NCBI RefSeq assembly: GCF_000718635.1
Contig: NZ_JOBF01000001.1
Span: forward strand, 577,011 to 641,010
Source: Streptomyces varsoviensis
Lineage (GTDB): Bacteria > Actinomycetota > Actinomycetes > Streptomycetales > Streptomycetaceae
Length of the DNA: 64,000 nucleotides
Reading direction: 5' to 3'
In this document: one piece after another, positions 1 through 43,827 of the stretch
Numbering within the stretch: position 1 is the stretch's first letter
How the letters are laid out: the number at the start of each line of letters is the position of its first letter
Translations under genes and position numbers: made by a program
The notes under the pieces: generated by a model
The model's database searches: none
The model's input: the letters and a program-made list of their open reading frames with translations, nothing else
What the model was told of the DNA's origin: nothing

Positions 1-5774
<5,774 letters not shown>

Positions 5775-6293
5775 ATGACTGCCGAGGTGTTGGAGAACAA
5801 CGAGAAGCCGCGGGGAACGTCGGCATTCATCTTCAACCAGACCGCGCCGGGGCCGACGCAACCATGGAGCTGGGCGGAGCGCATGCTCACGTCCACGCCC
5901 ACGTACTGGCTGGTCACCACCAGCCCGGACGGACGCCCGCACAGCAGGCCGTTGTGGGGTATTTGGCAGCGGAACACCTTCTGGTTCTCCAGCCAGAACC
6001 GCTGCGGCGAATTCCTGAAGGTCAACCCCCGGGCCTCCGTGAACGTGCAGACCGGCGAGGACGTGGTGATGATCGAGGGCAGTTGCTCCCGCGTGCTCGG
6101 GGACGACATCAACGTGCTCGCCGAAGGCGTCGGCGCGAAGTACGACTGGGAACTCACGGTGCGCGAGGACCGTGTCCACACGCGATTCGGCCAGAGCGCG
6201 CCGGTGTTCCGGCTGAATCCCGAGCGTATCTACGGCTGGACGGGAATCGCCGGCTGGGAGACCGCGACCAGGTGGGACTTTACGCGATCCTGA
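5775..6293 (+). CDS. Split beta-barrel (PNPOx-like) flavin or F420 family protein
   Basis: This 172-residue protein has the split-barrel signature region TSTPTYWLVTTSPDGRP followed by RPLWGIW and a strand reading VNVQTGEDVVMIEG. These are typical of pyridoxamine-5'-phosphate-oxidase-like proteins that bind FMN or F420. No signal peptide or membrane segment is visible. The start ATG 5775 follows AAGGGA at suitable spacing. The gene is the first on the plus strand after the divergent region and ends 68 bases before the loading PKS, so it is probably cotranscribed with the PKS genes. It may reduce or oxidise a polyketide intermediate. The substrate cannot be told from sequence. Confidence 0.85.
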   Translation: MTAEVLENNEKPRGTSAFIFNQTAPGPTQPWSWAERMLTSTPTYWLVTTSPDGRPHSRPLWGIWQRNTFWFSSQNRCGEFLKVNPRASVNVQTGEDVVMIEGSCSRVLGDDINVLAEGVGAKYDWELTVREDRVHTRFGQSAPVFRLNPERIYGWTGIAGWETATRWDFTRS

Positions 6294-6361
6294 GCGAATT
6301 CCGGCATTCGCTGCCGTGACCCCGCAAGACGCAATGTGAGATGTGGAAGGGGACGATCCGG

Positions 6362-37801
<31,440 letters not shown>

Positions 37802-37805
<4 letters not shown>

Positions 37806-39067
37806 ACCGACACCTCATGACCGACCCCACGAAGCCCCGCGCCCCCGGCCCCGAGACAGCCGAGGCCGACCTGTTGAGCTGGGACTTCATCCAGGACCCC
37901 TACCTGACCTACCAGGAGATGCGCGCCGGTACGGGGCCCCGGCGGCTCGTCATCAAGACCTTGAGCACCGGCCTGCGTTCCTGGCTGGTCACCGAGTACA
38001 GCGACGTACGCCGGCTGCTGGCCGACCCCAGGCTCTCGAAGGCGGCCGGGGGCGCCGCGCCGATCATCGCCGAGCACAGCACGGAGGACGTCTCCGGCGC
38101 GTCGATCACGTCGGAGAGCATGCTGTTCAGCGATCCGCCGCAACACTCGCGGCTGCGCCGGATGTTCAGCAGGGCGTTCACGATGCGCCGGACACTGAAC
38201 CTGCGGCCGCGCATCGAGGAACTCACCGACGAACTGCTCGACTCGATCCCGCCGGGGGCCGAGGTCGACCTGGTGGAGTCCGTGGCGATGGCCATCCCCA
38301 TCGCGGTGATCGGCGAATTGCTCGGCGTACCCCGCGCCGCCCACCACGATCTGCGCCGGTGGAACCGCGCGCTCACCAGCGTCGAATCCGAGCCGGCGGA
38401 GAAGTATCGGGCCTATATGGCGTCGCTCGAATACTTCCGGACCCTGGTCGCCCAGAAAGCGAGCCGTCATGACGGCGCGGACGACCTGATCAACGCGATG
38501 ATCGACCCGGACAACGAGGAGCGGTTCGAGGAGTCCGAGCTGCTTTCCACCATCTTCCTGATGATGAACGCCGGATACGAGACCACCGCCAACCTGATCA
38601 GCAGTTCGGTGTACGCTCTCCTGAAGCACCCCGAACAGTTGGAGCAGTTGCGCGGGGACGCCGCCCTCATACCGAACGCAGTGGAAGAATTCCTGCGGTA
38701 TGAAAGCCCGTTGAACCTTTCCACCTTGCGCTACACCACCGAACCGGTGGAGGTCGGCGATACGGTCATCCCGGCCGGCGAGGTGGTGTTCCTGGCGCTG
38801 TCCTCGGCGAATCGGGATCCGAATCGGTTCGCGGACCCGGACCGGCTGGACATTCACCGCAATGCCGCTACGCACCTGGCCTTCGGGCACGGCATCCATC
38901 ACTGCGTCGGCGCGCCGCTCGCACGGCTGGAGGGCGAAATCGTGCTGGCCCGGCTGCTGGACAGGTTCCCCCGCTGGGAGGCGGCCGAGCCGCTGGAACG
39001 ACTCACCTGGCGATACACCCTGCAGTTCCGCGGCCTGGAGCGGCTGCCGGTCAGATTGCACGCATGA
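37802..39067 (+). CDS. Cytochrome P450
   Basis: This 421-residue bacterial class I-type P450 has the I-helix oxygen-binding motif NAGYETT, the K-helix ExxR as EEFLR, and the heme loop FGHGIHHCVG with its Cys ligand. No membrane segment is present, as usual for soluble actinobacterial P450s. GTG 37802 overlaps the PKS stop (GTGA), which suggests translational coupling. ATG 37817 is an alternative start but lacks a ribosome site. It opens the tailoring operon (37802-43716) and probably hydroxylates or oxidises the polyketide. Substrate position is unknown. Confidence 0.95.
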
Positions 39068-39105
39068 CCCATGAACACGGTTAACGACGAGAATGGAGCG
39101 GACCC

Positions 39106-39465
39106 ATGTCAGCAGAAGTGATCGACCGATTCTTCCAGAGCTCGGGTGCCGGCGACATCGAGACCGCCGTCGAATGTTTCGCCGACGACGGGCAGTGGAT
39201 CACGCCCGACGGAGACGGACTCGGGACGGTCCACACCAAGAATCAGATCGGCGAGCTGATCACCAGTATGAACGCGATGCGCGAAAAGATGATCGCCTCC
39301 GGGGTCGACGGGAAATTCGAGCCGCCCATCATGGTCGACGAGAACATGGGGCTGGTGCGGTGGACCGTGGAGACCGATGACGGAAAGGTGGTCAATCGCG
39401 GCGTCGACCTCTTCATCCTGCGCGACGGGAAGATCGTGCTCAAAGACGTCTACCGCAAGGCCTGA
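39106..39465 (+). CDS. SnoaL-like / NTF2-fold protein
   Basis: At 119 residues this is the usual size of the SnoaL, ketosteroid-isomerase and limonene-epoxide-hydrolase superfamily. The N-terminal helix VIDRFFQSSGAGDIETAVECF followed by ADDGQW and a late strand LFILRDGKIV fits the cone-shaped NTF2 fold. Family members act as polyketide cyclases, epoxide hydrolases or pyran-forming enzymes. GGAGCGG precedes ATG 39106. It lies 38 bases after the P450 and before the AbyU-like gene, so a role in ring formation or isomerisation is plausible. Catalytic residues cannot be assigned with confidence. Confidence 0.8.
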   Translation: MSAEVIDRFFQSSGAGDIETAVECFADDGQWITPDGDGLGTVHTKNQIGELITSMNAMREKMIASGVDGKFEPPIMVDENMGLVRWTVETDDGKVVNRGVDLFILRDGKIVLKDVYRKA

Positions 39466-39544
39466 AACTCTCCGACGCATCCCTGATGCGGCCTTGCCGC
39501 TCCCCGAGAATCGCTGAAACTCTCCATCAAGAAGGGGTAGAAAC

Positions 39545-39967
39545 ATGCTCAACAGCTATGAGGAACTGGTCGAGACGACGGTCAGCGCCACCACCGACAT
39601 CGAGGACTTCGAGAACATCCAGGTCGGCCAGGGCGGTGTGTACGAGCACGCCCTGTTCACCAAGTCCGGTGAGAAGGTGGCCACCACCTCGGGCGGCTAC
39701 AAGATTCTCTACCAGCGGGAATCCGACCAGCAGTTCATGGCGTACCTGACCAACGAGGTCGTCTTCGAGGACGGGTCCGGAACGATCCGGGTCGCCGGCT
39801 GGATCGACCTCGGGTCGCTCCTGTCCGGGGACTGGGCCTACTACCCGAGTGTGGGCACCAGCGGCCGGTACCTCGGCCAGACGGGATTCATGGCCTGGCG
39901 CCCGTACGACCTCGGCAAGGTGGAAGGCGCCGACGTGAAACTGATCATGTTTGCCGCCGCCGAGTGA
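39545..39967 (+). CDS. AbyU-like beta-barrel cyclase (allene oxide cyclase-like fold), candidate pericyclase
   Basis: This 140-residue protein resembles the small AOC-like barrels that catalyse [4+2] cyclisations in spirotetronate and tetronate pathways (AbyU, VstJ, Tsn15). The conserved-looking core is TSGGYKILYQ, then VAGWIDLG, then YYPSVGTSGRYLGQTGFMAWR; the SGRYLG-TGF-WR segment is the strongest match to what I know of AbyU. GAAGGGGT lies before ATG 39545. The gene sits in the tailoring operon between a SnoaL-like gene and an SDR. Modules 4 and 5 are predicted to supply a conjugated diene, which fits a cycloaddition role (inference). No tetronate biosynthesis genes are seen in the window. 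Confidence 0.85.
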   Translation: MLNSYEELVETTVSATTDIEDFENIQVGQGGVYEHALFTKSGEKVATTSGGYKILYQRESDQQFMAYLTNEVVFEDGSGTIRVAGWIDLGSLLSGDWAYYPSVGTSGRYLGQTGFMAWRPYDLGKVEGADVKLIMFAAAE

Positions 39968-40068
39968 ACGGCTCGCGGTGACGTGATGGGGCGAGGAAAC
40001 TCAAGTTCAGGATTCAGGGCATTCCGCCGCGGATTGGCACCTGTGTTCTCCGACGTGGAGGTAGCGAA

Positions 40069-40911
40069 TTGAGCCGGGTCGCCGGGAAAGTCGCGCTGGT
40101 CACTGGCGCCGCGCGTGGCATGGGGCGTTCGCACGCGGTGCGGCTCGCCCAGGAGGGGGCGGACATCGTGGCCGTCGACCTGTGCGCGGACCTCGACAGC
40201 ACGCCGTACCCAGGGGCGAACAGCCAGGACCTCACCTCGACGACGAAGCTGGTCGAACAGACGGGCCGGCGAATCCTTGCCCGCCGGGCGGATACCCGCG
40301 ACTTCAAGGAATTGCAGAATGTCGTCGACGAGGCGATAGCCGAGTTCGGCCATATCGACGTCGTGTGCGCGAATGCCGGCATGTCCAGCTTCGGGTTCTC
40401 ATGGGAACTCTCCGAGGAAGCCTGGCAAGAAATCATCGACGTCAATCTGACGGGATCGTGGAAAACCGTCAAAGCGGTGATTCCCCATATGATCGAGCGG
40501 AATGAAGGCGGCTCGCTGGTCTTCATCAGCTCGACGGCGGGGCTGATCGGCGTGCCGACCATGTCGCACTACACCGCGTCCAAGCACGGCGTGGTCGGGC
40601 TGATGCGTGCCCTGGCCGTGGAGCTGGCACCGCACAACATCCGCGTGAATTCGGTCAACCCGGGAAATGTCGACACGCCGATGGTCAACAACGCTCCGAT
40701 GCGAAAGCTCTTCCTGCCCGAAGTCTCCGACCCGACACCGGAGGCGGCGAACGATGTGATGCGAGAGATGAGCGCGTTGCCCGTCGGCTGGCTGGACTCG
40801 CAAGGGGTCAGCGAGGCCGTGCTCTATCTGGCGTCGGACGCGGCGCGTCACGTCACGGGAATCACCCTTCCCGTGGACGCCGGAATGTCGCTCCCCAACA
40901 AAATTCGATAG
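40069..40911 (+). CDS. Short-chain dehydrogenase/reductase, mycofactocin-coupled-like subfamily
   Basis: The 280-residue Rossmann protein has the cofactor loop TGAARGMG, NAG (CANAG), catalytic Ser (ISSTAG) and YxxxK (YTASK). The extended stretch after VAVDLC, length near 280 and C-terminal DAGM are features I associate with carveol-dehydrogenase-like SDRs, many of which hold NAD tightly and are linked to mycofactocin. That subfamily call is tentative. The TTG start at 40069 is chosen because GGAGG lies at 40056-40060. The enzyme would interconvert an alcohol and a ketone on the polyketide, possibly to activate it for cyclisation. Confidence 0.88.
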   Translation: MSRVAGKVALVTGAARGMGRSHAVRLAQEGADIVAVDLCADLDSTPYPGANSQDLTSTTKLVEQTGRRILARRADTRDFKELQNVVDEAIAEFGHIDVVCANAGMSSFGFSWELSEEAWQEIIDVNLTGSWKTVKAVIPHMIERNEGGSLVFISSTAGLIGVPTMSHYTASKHGVVGLMRALAVELAPHNIRVNSVNPGNVDTPMVNNAPMRKLFLPEVSDPTPEAANDVMREMSALPVGWLDSQGVSEAVLYLASDAARHVTGITLPVDAGMSLPNKIR

Positions 40912-41022
40912 GAGCCGGCCGGTCCACGAATAAGACGCCGCTCATCGAACAACCGAAACAACCGAAACAACTCAAACCCTGTCAGCGTCCCCAGGCGTGA
41001 ACAATTTTTCCGGAGGCTTCTC

Positions 41023-41499
41023 GTGACGACGGAGAGTGCATTCTCTCTCATGGTCGATCGGCTCGATATCATTGAGTTGACGGCCAAGTACGCTTATCGG
41101 CTCGATACTCGCCAGTTCGATTCCTTGATGGAGCTGTGGAGCGACGCCGACCCGGTTTTCGACGAAGAAGCCTTCGGGCTGGGGAAGTTCACGGGGAAGG
41201 ACGCGATCCGGCGGCACTTCGAAGCCGACATCTACGGGCAGATGGAGAATCTCTGCCACCTGACGGCCAACCACGTCGTCGACGAGATCCTCGAATCCCG
41301 AGCATCCGGCAACTGCCATGTCTTCGCCCAGGGGGACGTGCGGGCCGGCGGGATCTCCCGGGCCACCGCGTACTACAAGGATCAATACGTTCGCGAGGAC
41401 GGGGTCTGGAAGTTCTCCAGCCGCAAGGTGATCCCGTTGACGAGGCCGGAAGTCGGAACCTTCGAATTCCCGGCAGGGCAGAGCCCATTCAGTCAGTAG
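41023..41499 (+). CDS. SnoaL-like (SnoaL_4-type) NTF2-fold protein
   Basis: This 158-residue protein begins with the helix DIIELTAKYAYRLDTRQFDSLMELW, shown here only in outline, and continues with TGKDAIRRHF, HLTANHVV and a late strand VWKFSSRKV. This is the pattern of SnoaL_4 proteins, relatives of dehydratases, isomerases and some polyketide cyclases and pericyclases. GTG 41023 follows GGAGG. It is unlike the other SnoaL protein at 39106 in length and sequence, so the two probably do different jobs. It sits between the SDR and thioesterase genes. Confidence 0.8.
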   Translation: MTTESAFSLMVDRLDIIELTAKYAYRLDTRQFDSLMELWSDADPVFDEEAFGLGKFTGKDAIRRHFEADIYGQMENLCHLTANHVVDEILESRASGNCHVFAQGDVRAGGISRATAYYKDQYVREDGVWKFSSRKVIPLTRPEVGTFEFPAGQSPFSQ

Positions 41500-41616
41500 G
41501 CCGGACCACTCAGTAGACCGGCCGGCACTGACCACGCGGCCGTGCACCGACTGCTTCGGATCCCATCCTGAGCGATCAGCAGTGGTGCCGGCCGCGTGGC
41601 CCGAGAAAGAAGGAAC

Positions 41617-42414
41617 GTGCACGCATCAACCACGAGTGGCGGCTCCTGGATCAGGCCGCTGCGAAGCTCAGCTCAGCGCAGTCACGTACACCTCGTCTGC
41701 TTTCCGTTCGCGGGCGGCTCCGCGGGATATTTCCACTCGTTGGCGAAATCGCTCGAACCGGACGTCTCGGTGCTCGGGGTCCAGTATCCAGGGCGCCAGG
41801 ACCGCCGCCATGAGCCGTTGATCGAGGACATCGGCCGGCTCGCCGACGAGATCTGCGAGGCGTTGCTCCCGTGGGAGACGCAGCCGCTCGCCTTCTTCGG
41901 CCACAGCATGGGTGCGGTGGTGGCGTTCGAGGTGGCGCGGCGCTTCGAGCGGGACAATCGCCGCGCGCCGCTCGCATTGTTCGCGTCCGGGCGCCGCGCC
42001 CCATCGTGTCACCGTGATGAGGATTCGCATACGGCCGATGACGAGAGTCTCGTCGCCCACCTTCGGTCGCTGGGCGGAACGGACCCGGCTCTGCTCGACG
42101 ACGACGAGATGAGAAGCGTGATCCTCCCCGTGATCCGCGGCGATTACCGGGCAGTCGAGACGTATCGTGCGCCAACCGCGGAGACCGTGTTGAACGTGCC
42201 GATCATGGCGATAACCGGCGATCGCGACCCGAGCGTTTCGCTGGAGGAGGCGAGCGCCTGGCGAGGACACGCGGCGGGACCCTTCGAGATCAAGGTCCTG
42301 ACCGGAGGCCATTTCTTCATACACGAGCACGTCGCCGAGATAGCCGGCTGTGTTCGACGTGTGCTCATCGACTTCCGTTCCGACCTCACTCGGCCGCTAG
42401 GCTGTTCCCGCTGA
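41617..42414 (+). CDS. Type II thioesterase
   Basis: The alpha/beta hydrolase has FPFAGGSA near the N-terminus, nucleophile motif GHSMG, Asp in GDRDP and His in GGHFF, the standard catalytic triad of type II thioesterases that clear stalled acyl groups from PKS carrier proteins. I take GTG 41617 because AGAAGG lies just before it, although the spacing is short. GTG 41596 in the same frame has no ribosome site. Length from 41617 is 265 residues. It is a free-standing protein and need not release the final product. Confidence 0.92.
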   Translation: MHASTTSGGSWIRPLRSSAQRSHVHLVCFPFAGGSAGYFHSLAKSLEPDVSVLGVQYPGRQDRRHEPLIEDIGRLADEICEALLPWETQPLAFFGHSMGAVVAFEVARRFERDNRRAPLALFASGRRAPSCHRDEDSHTADDESLVAHLRSLGGTDPALLDDDEMRSVILPVIRGDYRAVETYRAPTAETVLNVPIMAITGDRDPSVSLEEASAWRGHAAGPFEIKVLTGGHFFIHEHVAEIAGCVRRVLIDFRSDLTRPLGCSR

Positions 42415-42489
42415 ATGCCGTTTCCGCGCACAGGTGTTGGCCGTGATGGCGCCCGATGAGATCGACCCCGACCGGGGAGAGGACCTGCA

Positions 42490-43716
42490 ATGAACTCCGC
42501 AGTGACGGAATGTCCCACCGTGGACGTGAACATGCTCGACCCTGACTTCGTGCAGGACCCCTACGAAACCATGGCCGCATGGCGAGCCCTGGGCCCGGTC
42601 GTCTACAACTCGCATCACGACCAGTACATGGTCATGTCGCATCGCAACTGCTCGCGAGTGCTGGGCGACATACGCTATTTCAACTCCGCGAATGTGCTCC
42701 CGGAGATGGAGAAGGCGTTCGGCGGACCGACTTTTCTCGGCACCGACGGCGCGCGGCACCAGACGGTCCGCGGAATCTGGGAGCCGGGATTCGAGCGCAG
42801 GACTGTCGAGGCCGACTGGACGGCGCGAATACAGCGAATTGTGGACGTGTATGTGGATCACTTCGTCGAACGCCTTCGCTCCGGCGAACCCCTCGACGCC
42901 CTCGCGGGGATGACGCGGATCATCCCCACCGTTGTCACCGCCCAATTGCTGGGCGCCGAAGAGGACATGTACGAGGACTTCATCAAGTGGAGTGATGCGA
43001 CGGCGGCGGTTCTCGGCGCACGGCTGGACCCGACGCCGAGGGGCCAGGAGATCGTCGCCGAGGGCACCGCGGCATCGATCGCCTTGAACTCGTACATCGG
43101 CGGCCTCATCGAAAAGCACCGTGCGCAGGGGGCGAGCGATGGATCGCTCATGGCCCAGATGGTGTTCGACGACTTCGCGTCGTCCATGCCCGACCGGGAA
43201 ATATTGGCGAACGGGACGATGCTGACGGTCGCCGCCAATGAGAGTACGGCCCAGGTGATGGCGATGATGTTGTACGCGCTGGGACGCCATCCCGACCAGC
43301 GTCGCGCGCTGGTCGCCGACAGGTCGCTCGTTCCGGCCGCACTCGAAGAGGTCCACCGCTGGTCGACCCTCACGCAGTCGGTTCTGCGCTTCGCCTGTAG
43401 CGACGAGTCCCAGGTCGAGGGCTTCACGATCCCCGAGGGCTCCGCGGTCGTGACCCTTCTGGGCTGCGCGAACCGCGACCCCGCTCGCTGGGACGACCCG
43501 CACTCCTTCGACATCTTCCGTGCCCGTAAAGCGCACCTCGGCTTCGGCTTCGGGCCGCACATCTGCCTGGGCATTCATATGGCCCGGCTGGAGATGCGTC
43601 TTTGGCTGAACCGGCTGCTGGACAAGCTGCCGGACTACGAGATCGCGGGCGATATCGAATTCGGCCCCGACTTCACGCTGCGGGGTCTTCGGGGAATCCC
43701 GATCACGGCGGCGTGA
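42490..43716 (+). CDS. Cytochrome P450 with altered I-helix motif
   Basis: The 408-residue P450 has EEVHR for ExxR and FGFGPHICLG for the heme loop. The I-helix reads AANEST where AGxETT is usual, so the kink Gly is Ala and the acid-alcohol pair is Glu-Ser. This may alter oxygen activation or substrate room. GGGAGAGGA lies before ATG 42490. It is the last gene of the tailoring operon and faces the regulator across a hairpin. It is diverged from the P450 at 37802. Confidence 0.94.
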   Translation: MNSAVTECPTVDVNMLDPDFVQDPYETMAAWRALGPVVYNSHHDQYMVMSHRNCSRVLGDIRYFNSANVLPEMEKAFGGPTFLGTDGARHQTVRGIWEPGFERRTVEADWTARIQRIVDVYVDHFVERLRSGEPLDALAGMTRIIPTVVTAQLLGAEEDMYEDFIKWSDATAAVLGARLDPTPRGQEIVAEGTAASIALNSYIGGLIEKHRAQGASDGSLMAQMVFDDFASSMPDREILANGTMLTVAANESTAQVMAMMLYALGRHPDQRRALVADRSLVPAALEEVHRWSTLTQSVLRFACSDESQVEGFTIPEGSAVVTLLGCANRDPARWDDPHSFDIFRARKAHLGFGFGPHICLGIHMARLEMRLWLNRLLDKLPDYEIAGDIEFGPDFTLRGLRGIPITAA

Positions 43717-43727
43717 GGGAACTTCGC

Positions 43728-43755
43728 GGCGGCCGGCGCCGATGGGCCGGCCGCC
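43728..43755. terminator. Terminator-like hairpin between convergent genes
   Basis: A perfect 9-bp stem (GGCGGCCGG paired with CCGGCCGCC) with a 10-base loop lies between the P450 stop (43716) and the regulator stop (43828). It could end both transcripts. There is no T-tract, as is common in actinomycetes. Confidence 0.6.
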
Positions 43756-43827
43756 CAGTGCGCGGGGTCCGCGCCGTGGGCGCGCCGCGTCCACAGGCGC
43801 CCGCGACCAGGTGTTGCGTGACAGCCC

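Noticed and set aside
6341..6361. ATG 6341 as start of the loading PKS
   Set aside because: No ribosome site upstream, whereas GTG 6362 has GAAGGGGA at proper spacing.
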